A stretch of DNA of 64,000 nt from Symsagittifera roscoffensis (GCF_963678635.1 NC_087062.1:97579705-97643704), one strand, 5' to 3'. Counted from the stretch's first letter, positions 38,732-52,600 are shown. Notes: generated from the sequence alone by a model not told the origin. Made by a program: numbers and translations.

Positions 38732-39469
38732 ACATGCCCCGAGAGTATTTCTGGCGCTTTTTTAGTCCCCCTTTAATTTTTTCGAAAACTCACTTCACAA
38801 AAGGTTTTTCGAAGTTGCTTTTGATATTCTAAATTGTAATGGAAGGTGTCAGCATTAGCAAATGGGTGAACAGATTGCTCCAACATTTTTATATGCAAAC
38901 TGCCGTATGAACACTTTTTCAACAATGATATTCTGTAATTTTACGAGGGGGGAGGGGGGTGGAAAACTGGAAAAGAGCACTATCTCTCACACCGCAAAAT
39001 ATAGGTACTCACTGCCGAAAATACCAGAACTTAACAACTTTGACTACGAGTTTGAGGCGAGGTCAGCCTAAATGGAGGCTACAAAGGAACAAAGTTACGG
39101 GGATACATCTCATTAATGTGATCTTTGACGACGACCACAGGTAATTCATCGACGTTGCAGACCTCTTTGGCAATTACTCAAATAGAGATTAGCATGGAAC
39201 CCCACGAAACGTCGTTTGTAAACTAAAAAAATTTAAAAAACAATGATGAACTTGATCAGAAGAAAATTAAAACTTCAAAATTAAAACAGCCAAAATTAAA
39301 ACTTGTTCATGTTAACTTGAATTTATCAGCAATAGAGAATGTTAGAAGGGCAAATGCGATTTATCCTTTTGTATAGACCAACGAGCCAAAAAAGTTTAAC
39401 ACTCCAACAAGTCGAAAGTTAATGTTTTTGTTCATCATAACAAAATATTGCATAGTTATTTAGCAAACC
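38732..39469. other. Spacer between two inverted LTRs
   Basis: No gene. A G-run (GAGGGGGGAGGGGGG) lies near 38945 and AAATTAAAACT-type repeats near 39265-39303. Its importance is that it separates two LTRs in opposite orientation. Confidence 0.45.
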
Positions 39470-39473
39470 TTAG

Positions 39474-39883
39474 TGAGTTAGGTCCGATGTGGTTAACTCA
39501 TAGAGTAATTTCGGATAGGGTACACCGTCTGCTCGTCACGCTATCTTATTTTCGGCCGGATAGATTCGTGCAACTTCTTAGTCTAATACCGATCCTAATC
39601 TTACTCTTATACTTTCTAGTCTCAGGGTGTTTAACTAGTCTCTGCTAGGCTCAATAGATCTAGGGTATATTGGTTTGTTGCGGCTGCTGAAGTTCTCTTG
39701 GAGAGACAACTAATTTCTAAGTTAAATTCAAATCTCTCTGGTGCTGAAATTACAAGTAATTTCAGCACTTACAAATAAGTGGGTTGTTAGTTAGATGGAT
39801 CATGATTGGTTAATATTAAATACTTTACAGTGGTAAAATATCTAATTTATCCAATCATAATATGTAGTTTAGATCAGGTTCCA
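39474..39883 (-). repeat. Solo LTR of the giant element (410 bp, TSD TTAG)
   Basis: On the plus strand it runs TGAGTTAGG...GGTTCCA, the exact reverse of the copy 1 LTR, and is flanked by TTAG on both sides (39470-39473 and 39884-39887). The intact 4-bp duplication shows a normal integration followed by LTR-LTR recombination that removed the interior. It holds a perfect 13-bp-arm palindrome (39739-39770). Confidence 0.95.
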
Positions 39884-39887
39884 TTAG

Positions 39888-42800
39888 GTATTTTTTATGT
39901 AACTTATGTTGTTTTGCTCTAATTTTGTCTTCATGATATGATGATTTGGAGATATGGAGGTTTGTTGAACATCCGCCGTAAATTTATCAATCGGAAATGC
40001 AGTTTGTAAGTTGTATCCAAGCGGCATCCAATCACACTAGATGAACTTGAGATTGTTGGTAATCGGTAAAAACATCCTTTTATACCTCTACCGCAAAACA
40101 TGAAGCAACAGTTGTTGTTCATTTGAGTGATTTAACTTTGAACTGAATTTCAGTTCAATTTGTAAAGTAGTTCCAACCGAACCTGTTAAAGGCACATCAG
40201 TTCAACTGTAGATTCCTTTGGCGACATTAACGGATGGCGTCCCTCATGTCAGAGAGACCGAATGATGGAAATCTGTTTTTAGTTGATTGCAGCCAATCAG
40301 AGTTTATTAATCCAAAATTTTGAATCTCATAGAAAGCAAACAAATCCAATCCCTTAAAGTTAATATCAACCAAACACTGGTATTTGAAAAACCTATACAA
40401 CACATTCGTATACAAAAAAAATTAAGATGGAACAAACTTTTATCTTTATATCTGCACAAATTGAACAGCAAAACTTTAATGTGTGCTTTAGTTCATTTTC
40501 TGCTTATAATGACTTTGATTTTGTGTAAGAGTCATTTAACCAATAGGTACTTCTAACGATTCTGATTGGTTTAAATATTTCATCATGGGGTCCGCCCATC
40601 ATGAGAATAGTCCCCATAAAATGAGTATCACATTGACCTTGATTCCGAGGTTTGCCTGTTTCAGAGGCGTGGGGGTGGGTGGTTGCGAGCACTTACTCTT
40701 CCTTCGTAAATGGACCCCCGAGCACCCAAAGCTTCCAGCACCCAAAGCTTCCAGCACCCAAAGTTTCCAGCATGGTATTATTTTCGGCACAACAATCATC
40801 AATGTTTTCTAAAAATCTCAAAAGCGCCAACTAACATCTAATAAGATCTTCGCAACATTGACGCAGAAAATTGAGTCAAAATAAGGTCTTTTGAGTTATT
40901 TTTAAGAGCTCGAAAAATCAGTTTGGTCCACACTTAAAAGATTGATAATGGTTTCATTTTTTTTGAAAATCACTTTCTCTCGACAAAAACATAGTTTTGT
41001 CAACATATATAGGCAGTAATGAGTCTGTAAACTTGGCTAAACGGTACATATTACAAAAAATTACCGTTTAAACAAAGACACTTGAAAAAATGGTTGGGAT
41101 TCATCGTTCTGCAAAGTATTTTTTTTGGGTTAGGGGGATTAGATTGGCCATTTCGAGTTAGTCCACTTCTGCAAACAATCTATAGTGATCATAATTTACT
41201 GAATGTTAGTAAGTAGTACTGAATTTTACTGGATTATAGAAAAAAAGTTTGAATAATTTGGATAATTTGGATAATTTTTTCTCCCAAATTGCTCCCTTCT
41301 TATCTCAAATTTCCCAGCCAACGATGTTTGTGAAAAAATTTGAACCATAGAGGCCAAAAAATATCCAAATATTTGAAAATTTGAAATTCAAATTACTTTA
41401 CCAGCTACATATACAACGCCAAAAGCAATATATTATGCCTGGATGGAGATCCTAAAGAGCAGTACTGCTCATCGAGTAGGATATCCTGGAGAGTAAAGAG
41501 AAGACAGCCAGCATCAACTCAACAAACAAATTAAATTAAATTAAGGGCTGATATTCTAAAATTTCAAATATTCTAAAGCAACTTCAAATAAATTTACTAT
41601 CCGCTGAAAAGTTCTGGCACGTTTTTGTTAGGATTGAGTAGTTTTGCGCCCATCCGGTTTTGCAAATAAAGCTAATCAAAAACTGGGTATGGACTTCATT
41701 ATGAGCAAAATTTGCAAGTTTTGTCTGCTAATTTTTTCTGTAAATGGTTTGTTTGTTGAAAAAACTGCTTATGCTAGAGTTAAGCAAAAATTGTATCATT
41801 AAGAAAAAGTTGTACCTCAAACAATTATCCCAAAATAGAAAAAAAAACTTTTTTAGATTCAAAAAGTCTTTTATTTAAGAGAAAACAGAAAAAATGTTTA
41901 TCAAAGTGTTCAAACAACTGAAAAAACTCTTTGAAGGATTTCGCAGTTTTTACTTGTTTGAAAATTACTCGGCGAGCATTTGTTTTGATAAAGGGATTTT
42001 ATGACAACCGTTTATTTACACTGAGGTCAACCCGGGAATGCCACTGATGGAAACTCTAAAACGACTCTCCTGCTAAAAATGCAAAAAGCTGAGATGCCTT
42101 TTTTCGACAATTTACTTCGTTCGCCAATCATTTTTTTTGCAAATGATAAAAAGGGTTCACTCAAAATATCACCACAATTTTTGCGCTGTCGGTGTTCTAT
42201 GAGGTTTCTCAATTCACGGGATTGTTGAAGCAAAAAATTCAGGTTACAAAAGATTCATTTCAAAATTTGCTGAAAGAAAATTTTCCGAAATGATTCCAAA
42301 CTTTGGACTTTTAGCTGTAACTTTAACCGGGTTTCGCGTTCTCGAGGAAAGCCGTGTACTATAATAAGCTCATTGAACTTTTATCGAAAATTTGTAAGGA
42401 AAATAAATCATGACTAGAATAAATTATTCGTGTGACGTTTGTCCTTGATTGTTAAGGTTGCAAACTGCCAACATTTTTTGTTTGTCAAACAAGATTTCAA
42501 ACAAAAAGAGGGTCATTATTTGTATGATAGCAACTGTCTGAATTCAGGGTCTTTTTAGTGAAATGTCTATTGGGCTTGTATTCTCAATGTTTTTGAGCAA
42601 AAATTGTGGATTTTTTAATCTTAGATATAAACTTATGACACAATGTATGATAATATACAAGTTAATTAATGCAAGCAAAATTGCAGACAGAAATTGAAAT
42701 CTAAACAAATATTTTCATATTGAATAACAAAACTTAAAAACAGTCTTAAAAAACATAATGTTTTGCCAAAAAGAGAGACATATCCAGTCTCATTATTGAA

Positions 42801-44672
42801 GTCGTTTTCTTCAATCACACAATTTAAGAAGTAAAGGGAATTTTATATCATTAATTATAGACCAATCGTGTTAGGCGTTTAAATTTCTTTTAGCCCGAAA
42901 ACCCAGCAAGGAATCTCTGAGAAATAACAGAATCCAACCGTAATTCTAACAGATAATAATATGAGGATTAAAATATTAAAAATGTCAATTGACCATAACT
43001 CGTTTCCTCAGCCAAAGCTTTGAATCGTTTCCCGAGTAGAACTATTCCCATTTCTTCAAATAATTTTAAACATAACCCAGCATTAAAACTAATCGAAATA
43101 ACTCAATTGGGCTTGGGTAAATGAAATGAGCGTTTTCTTTGTAAACTATTTAGGCTATTCTCAACTCAGCAAAAAAAACAGCCAGAGTAAATTGCAAAGT
43201 TCAAGGTTTCTCTTTTAATCACAAACTATCAATGATAACATTCAGACCAACTTCGGAATCTTCAGATAGCTATGATTACAAAATAGTTACTGCAGACACT
43301 TTGTAAAATAGCAAACCCAGTATCAAAAGACAACATTTGAATGTCAAGTAGCAATTACATTTTAGATATCAAATATGACAGAATACCGATTTTTTATTAC
43401 AGATACTGCAGCCAAAGTCATAATTCATTATCATTTTACTTATTGTCTGGTGCTGATTATAAAATTAAACTGAGACACTCAATTCATTTTCCCCCATTGA
43501 TATATTAATGAATTGAAAGAATTACTCTCCAATGACACTCCAAGTATCTCCAAGAAAATCTCAGATGCTTAATTAAAAAAAATAGATAAAAAAGATTATG
43601 AACGATAAATATGAAGCAACTTTAATTTGCTCAAATTTCCTCAAAGATGATCAACTTCGGCTGATTTTTCTATAAATTTCTCACTTGACCCATATTTTTT
43701 ACGAAGCGCTCAGTGCTGGTTGATTGCTTAACAATATAAGTCTCACCTAAGATCGTCAAAATAATTGACAAAAGTTATAGTAGAAACAAGAGTTAGAAAA
43801 CAGTATGAATTTATATAATGCATAGTTAAATATAAATGATTATAAAAATTAATGAACAACTGTCTTTAGCTCCAGTATATTTAAAAAAGAATCCAATATT
43901 GAAAAAATTTAAAAAAAAATTGAACTAGTTTTTGTAGGGTTGGCCAATTTAAAGTGGAAAATAGACCACTCTAATCTTAAGTAAACAATTAAAACAAAAG
44001 TCTTTTATGTTCGTGTAGTCCCGCACTGAGCACCCATGGGTCATAACGATTATATTGTCATAATATGGTCAGTATCTATAAAAAAATAAACTGATGTAAT
44101 CCTAATATTTGTTATGTCAATATAATCCATTATAACCAAATAGAATTGATCATATTGGATTTTTTCGAGAGCTTAATCATGAAATTTACATCTTTTTCAA
44201 AGTTATCTAATTTTCTGTGTAATGCAGTTGCTACGTTTTAGGTTTCAAAATATGTTACATTTCACATCAAAATTTATATTTTTTCTGTTTTATATACTGA
44301 ATTTTTTGTCCTGAATATACTCTGAATTTTTTAATGATTGACATCCCCCCGTTTACCGCCCCCCTCTTTAGTTGGAGGAAGTAAAAAAACCTTGAGGGAG
44401 TGACGTTGAGACAAGACATTTAGTAAAACACATGGTATAGCTTTTGCAAAATTCCTGCAAAATTTGCAAGATTTTTGCAACAATAATCGAAGTTAGTTCT
44501 ACAAATAAAGTGGATTATAATCAATTATAACGGATTATAATGGATTTTTATTTCAAAAATAACAAATTTTAAGGGATTATCTTTGCAAAAACAATCAATT
44601 AGAATCCATGGGCGCTCGGTGCGAGGTGTTTGCAATACTACAATTTTGTACGCAATTCCAGCAAATTATTTA
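39888..44672. other. 4.8 kb without recognisable genes
   Basis: No frame looks coding. A short tandem repeat of about 16 bp (CACCCAAAGCTTCCAG, three units) lies at 40715-40765. AT-rich throughout, with local TTATAATGGATTATAA-type repeats near 44510-44560. Nothing else can be supported. Confidence 0.5.
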
Positions 44673-44680
44673 TTGCAATA

Positions 44681-45103
44681 CAGGGGCGGATCTAGAATTT
44701 TCTCGAGGAGGGAGGGGGATTTTCAGAAAATTTTCGAAATTTTTCGAAAATTTTGTCTACCCATTTATTAGGTCGACCGAATTGATTTTTCGAGCTCTCG
44801 GTAAGCACAGTTTATTCCCTTTTTTGGCAAAATTTACGGCGCCGCAGGCAAAACTTTGAAAAAGCAGTCCAAAAAAGGCTGTTTTTAGGCACTTTTGGAA
44901 AACTTTGACCAAAAAATTGTGTTTTTATTTTCGACGCGCGCTCCAATCTCAAAATTAGAATATATTGGCGCCCAAGGCGCCTTTAGAAAATCTATAGGGT
45001 CGGTCCCTTTGGACCTTTGGGCCAAAAATGTGCCTGTGGATTGGCAAGGGGTCGAACCCTTGAGGAGACGGGGCGTCCGCCTCCTCTCCTTAATCCGTCC
45101 CTG
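44681..45103. mobile_element. hAT-type MITE (423 bp) with 8-bp target duplication
   Basis: The left end CAGGGGCGGATC is matched by an inverted right end (ATCCGTCCCTG). The flanks TTGCAATA (44673-44680) and GTGCAATA (45104-45111) agree at seven of eight bases, the duplication length of hAT elements. The CAGGG/CAGTG-type ends also fit hAT. It has no transposase frame, so it depends on an element elsewhere. GC-richer than its flanks. Confidence 0.75.
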
Positions 45104-45111
45104 GTGCAATA

Positions 45112-46196
45112 TCCTACCAAAGAAGCAAGATGTTTTGGATAAATTTGATAAAAGTCGCGATCAGGAACATTTTAATCACTGGAAAAATCTGAGATGATAA
45201 ATAGGCTGTTATATGCAGTTTTCATGGAAAAGAAACAGAACAGACTAAAACTTCGGCCAAAAATACCAGAAAAATCACGAGTAGGACAAAACTCACAAAC
45301 ACATAATAAAAATCAATAGGACATGTCAGTTTGCTCAGAAGCTGATTTATAAGTGAAGTGGCAAATAAAAAAAAGAGCAATAAATCAATCATCTACTGAA
45401 ACATTCCTCCTTTGCTCCTTTGGTATATCATCATACGTGCAAAGAACCTTTGATAGGCTTCAGATCAGCCAGAAGAGCAGATACTCCTCGGGTTGATAAA
45501 ATGACAAAAATGATTATCATACAATTTTCATATATGAAAAAAATGCTTATCATACTCTTTCATACAATTTCATAGAGCAAAAGTAAGTGTATGAAAATAG
45601 CAAAATAAACATTTTTTTCCATGCTATGAAATTTTATAACAATCATTTTTCTATTCTCTGGAATTAAATTTTTAGCTTTTTCATCAGTCTTTTTATCCCC
45701 AAGTCTGTATGAAAATAGCATGATGCATGATTAGCATTTTTTAATCGAAAATTTTGAATAATTTTTGTAATGACCAGAAAGCTTCAAAAGAGGAAAATAG
45801 ACCAAAATTGTTCAATATATTTTTTAAAACAGTGTTTAAATTTTTTTATAAGTTTTGTATGATGAGCCATTTTTTCCATAGACTTCATACATGAAACTGT
45901 AAGATAAGCATTTTTCTTCTATGGACGTCAACCCGGGTCATTTGGAAAAACATTTTAGAAGACGCAGGTATAAGGGAACTTATACACATGGACAGGGGTT
46001 AATAGTAAAACCAGGAAAAGATCTTGGTCGTTGCTTTTGCAGATACTGGCTTAATCGAAGCTGTACCGACATTTGATAGAAAAAATGATGGCCGGAAAGT
46101 GTGTCTGATAAAAAATTTTGTTAGAATTAGAGTAACAATAACGCGAGTTTTTTTGCTATAGAGTAACAATAACGCGAGTTAGAATTAGAGTAACAA
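45112..46196. other. No gene; small GAGTAACAATAACGCGAG repeat
   Basis: The phrase GAGTAACAATAACGCGAG occurs near 46130, 46162 and, changed at the end, 46187. The rest is AT-rich sequence with several CATACA/CTTATCATAC phrases. Nothing coding. Confidence 0.45.
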
Positions 46197-46607
46197 TAAC
46201 GGGGGAGGGGCGGATTTTCAAAAAACTTTAAAAATTTTGTCGACCTTCTTTTAGGTCGACCAAATTGATTTTCTGAGCTCTCCCAAACCACTTTAAAGAC
46301 CCTAATTTGACCAAACTTTTCTGCGCCGGAGGCAAATTTAAAAAAGCAAGGCCAAAAAGGCGTTTTTAGGCACTTTTTGGAAATTTTCGACCAAAAAATT
46401 GCGTTTTTTCGGCGCGCGTTCCCCCCTCAAAATTTGTATAGATTGGCCGCAAAGGCGCATTTAGAAAAATTTTAAGTTCAGTCAGCCAAAAATGGATATC
46501 CAAAAATTGTACAAAGGGGGACCCTTTGGGTTGGCAAGGGGTCGAATATCCTTGAAGGGGAAAAGGGCGTTTGTCCCCCCGCCGCCCCCACCCTAAATCT
46601 GCTACTG
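46197..46607. mobile_element. hAT-type MITE, second copy, left end damaged
   Basis: Collinear with 44681-45103 (shared GGCGCGCG, GGCACTTTT-GGAAA and GGCAAGGGGTCGAA phrases). The right end reads TAAATCTGCTACTG, i.e. an inverted CAGTAGCAGATTTA; the left end is not clean and no target duplication is found. It lies 40 bases from the break of the giant-element copy 2. Confidence 0.65.
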
Positions 46608-46646
46608 CTGGTGATGATAGTGGTACAGTGCAATTGATAATGTTTA

Positions 46647-49600
46647 AAAGTTGATGTTCCAAGTAGATCAACTTCGTAGTGGTTATTTTGACAATCCAAA
46701 TAAAGTGGAAAGTGTTGTAGATTATTTATCTGTGATTGTTCAACGTCAGTTTTTACTGCATATTTGCATTCTAGTCGGGGTGATGTTTTGTTTTTTGCAA
46801 GGTAGAATTTTATATTTTTAGGTATTTCAACTGTAGTTTTACGTGTAAGTAATTCAGGTGGTGTATTTCGACTTAATGTGTCTGGTAATGCAAGATTTTT
46901 TCCTGCTGTCCAAACTATATGTAAGTTTGGAAATTTCATTAGAATTAATTGAAATCTGTAAACTCGGTGATTTGGGTTGGATTTTTGTGTGAAGAGAAAA
47001 ATGATTGGTTTGTGATCTGTGAATAGAACTGTTGGATGTTTTGATCCAAGTATCAGAAATTCATATTCTGTAAGTGTATAGATTATGGCTGTACATTCTC
47101 TCATTAGGGTTGAGAGTCTTAGCTCTGCTTGAGTGAATAATCGAGAATTTGCTGATATAAGGTTCATTTTGTTTGTACCATTATGTGATTGTAATAACGC
47201 TGCGCCGATGCCAAAGTTCGAAGCATCGCACATTGCGTAGAATGGTTGATTTGGATCTGGAATTGTATTCGAAATTTGTTCAGTTAGAAGTTTTTTAATT
47301 TCTTCAAATCGTGCTTGATGTTCTGTATTCCATTCAAAATTGTTTTGCTGTCTAAGTATATTATAGAATGGTCTTAGATATAATTGCATTTTATAAACAT
47401 ATTTGCTTAAAAAATTTAGCATTCCAAGGAATTCTTGGATTTTCTTTTTATTTGTCGGTGGTTGGAGTTTCTGAATAGCGTCAATGCGTGATTTTAATGG
47501 GGTGATTGTTTTTCTTTCTATATTATGTCCTAAGAATTTTACTCGTGTTAAAAAGAAGTGTGATTTATCGGGGGCGGCCTTCAGATTTTCGTTCTGAAGT
47601 ATTTGGTGATATTTTTCTAAAACATTGAACATTTCTTCTTTAGTCTATGATTGCATAAAAACATCGTCTAAATAGGTGATTGCGTTTTTCTTGAGTATTA
47701 GTGGTCGAAAAATTTTGCTCATAAAAGCTGAAAATGCTGCTGGTCCTATGGATATTCCATAGAATAAGCGGTTGAATTCATACTGTTGGTTTCCAATAAC
47801 AAATTGTGTTAAACGTCGCGATTGTTCATCTAATGGCATTTGATTGTATGCACTATTCATATCTGCGGTTGTAGAGTATTTTCCGTTTATTTTTGTTAAA
47901 ATAACTTGTATTGGTTCAATAGGCCAATTACACTTTGATTCATCTATGAGTGAGTTGAGGTATCTAGCGTCGAGAACAATTTTTAATGATTCTCCTTTGG
48001 CTAGAATGATAACAGGGTTGATAAATGTGTTACCTTTTGGTTGTTCTTCTTTATTTACTGGTGATATAATGTTGTATTGTTCTAAAATGTCGAGTAATCT
48101 GTTCACTTTATCGTGTAAGTGAATTGGTACTTTACTTGCTCTTTGTTTTTTGAAAACGGCATCTGGTTTTAATGGGAGATGTAGTGATGAGCTGATTTTG
48201 CCAACATCAAATTTGGATGTTGCATAGACTGATGAATATTTGATTAGCTGTTTGGCTAATTTATCAAATTCGTCTTGTGTTATTTGTGAATGTTGGAAGT
48301 TAAGCATTGTTAAAAATTTCTGTTGATTCTCTGCGTAGTTACTTATGTTGAATGTAGGTTTGAAATATGGGGCTTTTGTGAAATAATCCGTATTTCTTTT
48401 TTTGTTACTTATTATATTATTTATGGATAATTCTTCATTAAGAATTGTGGATTGACAAATATCTAATAATTGGAGTATATTATTTACGCGATATTCTTTT
48501 TCGTGTATTGGTGATATCGTAGCGTTGGTTTCGCAATAGCCTAAAAGTCCTAAAGGTAATGTTACTTGATAGGGTGTATTGTTGTATACATGTCGAGATA
48601 TAATATCTGAATTCGAGTTTTTCAAATATTTTATGGATGAGATTGTGATTTTGAAAAATTTATGGATAGGTTTGAATTCAAAATCTGACATATAGAGTTG
48701 TTGTTTGTTTTGTTTTTTATCATATTGGTGAACTTGTTTTATTGAAAAATTATATATGTTTCCTGATAGTGGTTTCAGGTGTTTTCTTTGTTGGTTATAT
48801 ATTGGATAAAATTTTGAAAAGAATGGTGGTTGTTTGTTTAATCTTTGGAAAAATGCTAGGGATGTGTCTTTTGTTTTTGTGTATTTATCTTTGATTAGTA
48901 TTTTACTGTTTAATATGTTGATTGTTGGTATATATTTAGAGATAAATGGTATTCCAATGATATTGTGTTTAATATCAGTGATATGGAATATTTGTTTAAA
49001 TGGTTTAGTTAAAATTTTATTTTGCTCCATTGTTCTTGTGGGGAGAAGAAATAATTGAATTTTTCCATAGTTTACCAATGTTGATCCTTGTGCTGTTGCT
49101 AGTTTACTGGAGGTTTCAAGAGGTGTTAGCTTTGGGTGTAAGTTTTTTATTTCATTCCATGTGGGAATGTTTATTATATTTGATTCTGCTCCTGAATCAA
49201 TTAAAAAATCAATTTCAAGATCTGGTGGTTGAAATTCTTTGCTTCTTGGACTTTCTAAAAGAAATGGTATTGTCCAAATTTTTTCTTTGGGTTGTTCTTT
49301 TTGTATGTTTTGATAGATGTTATTTGTATTTAAGCATTTTGTCTTGTCATTCTCATTGGGTTGATTTGTAGTGTTAATTTCGTTTGTTTCTTGTGTTGTT
49401 TGTGTAGAATGGATGGGTTCAATATAATAATTGTGAAGGAGTTCTAATTGATTTTCATATATATGTGATGAAAAAGGTTGTTCATATATAATAGGTTCGT
49501 AATCATTTTCAACTGCTATCATATTTATGGAGATAGTGTTTTCTGTATCACTTTCTGATTCTGATGATTCACAGTTTATTTGATTCAGTTGTAGTTCGTT

Positions 49601-52600
49601 ATTTCCTGTGTCATCAATACCTGGAGGGTCTGATGTTGTTTCTGGGTTTGATTGTACTTGATTAATATTTCTTTGATGTTTATGTGTACTACTTCTGTGG
49701 CGATTGTTAGAATTATTATAATGGTTATTATTCCTGTGTGGTGATTGGGAATAATTTCTATAACGATTATTATAACTTGAATGTCGATTTTGTGAGTTAT
49801 TTCGTGATCTGTTTTGGTAATTATTGTTTGGTCTGTTATAGTTTGATCTATTATATGAGTTATTCCTTGATCGATTGTTCGGGTAATTCTGGTTTCGGTT
49901 GTTTGAATAACTTCTATACCGATTATTGGAGTAGTTTCTATTTCTATTGTATGATGAATTTCGTGATTGATTGTTTGGATACTAATTATTTCTTGATTGG
50001 GAATTAGATCTAGAAACAAATCGTGTTGTATTTGAATTTGATCTGGAGTAGTTATTTCTACTATTTTGTCTATTGTAGTGATTTTGTGACGAATTTTGTG
50101 TATTTCTTCGTTCTGGCGATCTTCCTCTATAACTTGAGTTATGTGGTGATTGATTTCTCGTGTAGTTGATATTGCTCGGTAGTGGTTTTCCTGGACTGTT
50201 GTTGCTGTATACATTTTTGTTTGGTAGATTTTGATCTTTCTTCATGTATTGATAGAATGATTTATTTGGTTCTTTATATTTTTGAGGTTTATTTTGATTG
50301 TCTTGCTGTTTTTGTCTACATTCAGAAATACTATGTCCGTATCGTCGGCAATAATTACACCATTTTTTGAAAGATGGTTTGCCTTTAAAGTTTGGGTGTT
50401 TTTCGTAAATATTGAGTATTTCAGTGATTTTTTCAACGAGGTCTGTATCTGATTCCTGTATATTGTTGATACTTGTGGTATTTGTTTCGATTCGGTTAAC
50501 GTATTGTAATTTCAGATTTTCTGTTTCTTCGAGTTTCATTGTGATTTCTGCTTGTTCTAGTTGGTCTACTAGTTTTCGAAAATCTAAATCGGGCTCTCGA
50601 ATTGAGGAGGGATGGGATGCTCTCTTTTTTATTGCTATTTTCCTTAATTGAGGTGTTAAGGTCATCATTAAGATTTCTGTCATTTTTGTGTTTTTATAAT
50701 CGTGTGTATTTAATGAATATGCTTTTTGAACTAGTGTTTCGATGCGTACTGCTAATTGTTTGATGGTTTCATTTGGTAATCTGCGAATTTCATTACATAA
50801 AACTCTTTGTTGTTGTTTGTTTCTTTCGGAGTCAAACATTTTTGAAAATTCTTGTGTAAATCTCTTCCAATTTGATTTTATTTCTAGAGGCAATACTGAA
50901 AACCATTTTTGGGCTGCGCCGTCTAAAGTTGTTTGTATCAACGCTGTGCGTCGATGTATCCAGTTTTGATGTAGTGGCGTATTAATTGGTTCAGGTCCTA
51001 TATTTAAAATCAAATTTGCTGTTACTGCATTTAAATAGTCTTCTACAGAATATTCAGGGTCTGTTCCTGTGAATACCATTAAAGATTTATTTGATGTTAT
51101 TGATGATCCACCCATAAGGTATGGATTCATTGTCATTTGTAATGATTCTGCTGCATTTGGCATTTGAGAAAAATTTGAAAGTTGATTTCTTGTTATTTCG
51201 TGTTGTTGAAGATAATATGGGAGTGGTATTTCATTTTGCATTTGCGTCGGTTGATACGAGTGTGTGATCATTGGGTTTTGTTGCTGAATTGGTTGAAAAT
51301 ATTGTGTATTAATTGGGTTTTGTTGCTGAATTGGTTGTTGATTTTGTGTATCTATCGGTTGTGGGGAAAAAATTCTATGACTTGTATGTGGTTTCTGTAC
51401 TCCTTGTCCACGATATTCTTGATTATATGGTGCAAATATATCTGGTTGTAAAAAATCATCATCTGAGGATAAGTAATCCATTTGATAAGATGTTTTTTTT
51501 TTATTTTTATTTTGTTGAAAAAATGGATAGTTTTCACTATGATCCTGTGAAGGATGTAAATTTGTTTGAAAATTTACTGAATTAGTTTGTGCTATTGGGT
51601 TATCCCAGTTTCGAGATCTTGTGTAATTATTAAAATTTTTTCGTGGGGGATAATTTGTTTTTGATGGATGTGTGTAATTATAATTATGTTCTGCAAAATT
51701 GTTTCTAGTGAACGTTTTACGTGTTTTTGACGGTATTGTCATGGGTCTGTATGTCTGATAATCCATGTTTGAATATTTTGGGGCAACCGAAGGTTTAACG
51801 GTTGATTGTAAGGTTACCTGTGTTTGTGAAGGGTTTGTATTTCTTGGTGTTGTTAAATTTGGACGTATCGGTGAAATGCTTTGTTGTGTAGTTGTTGTGT
51901 GTACGATTTCTTCATTTATGAAGTGTGATGGTGTCTGGATATCTTGCTGGGTGAGATTTCTAGTTCCATTGAGGTTTTCATTGTGTATGATTGTGGAGTT
52001 TAAACTATTATTTTGCATATCAGGTAAAAATGTATTATAGTTTAATGGTGTTGCATCAATGGTTAATGGTATTACTCTTACATAATCTCTTACATAAGAT
52101 ATCGTACTTATTGCTTGACTTGAGATTGATTGTGGGAAGTTTATGAATGCGGGATGAGACCATTCGGGGTCCCAAACATAGTCTGACTGTTCTGTGATGG
52201 CAGTATCATCGTTTGAGTTTTGAGGTCTAAAATTTTTTCTTGCTTGTGAAATTAAATCTAGATTATGTGTGAAATAATCTATTATAAACCATGCCAAGAT
52301 TTTTTGTAAGTCATGTTTTGTATGTTGTGAAACATCATCTTTAGTGAAATTTTCTTTAATTATATTTAGAAAACTAGAGAGTAGTGTGATTTCATGTCGT
52401 ACTCTTATATGTTTAGATGTTTCTGTCGGTGAGACATTTGAGATTGGGATTTCGTTTTCTAATATCGAGATATAACTATATATTATTGCAAAAACTTCAT
52501 TGGTGAATATGGAGTTTGCTCTTTGTGAGTTATGATATTGTATGCTTTTTATATATTCTGAGAATACTTTTGAGAATTCTAAATCAAGGTCGTCTGTTTG

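Noticed and set aside
38940-38965. G-rich run as a G-quadruplex regulatory site
   Set aside because: Two uninterrupted G6 runs and short neighbours, with no gene nearby to regulate; nothing supports a role.
44608-45197. Frames within the hAT-type MITE
   Set aside because: Not kept between the two MITE copies and present on both strands, as expected for GC-richer non-coding DNA.
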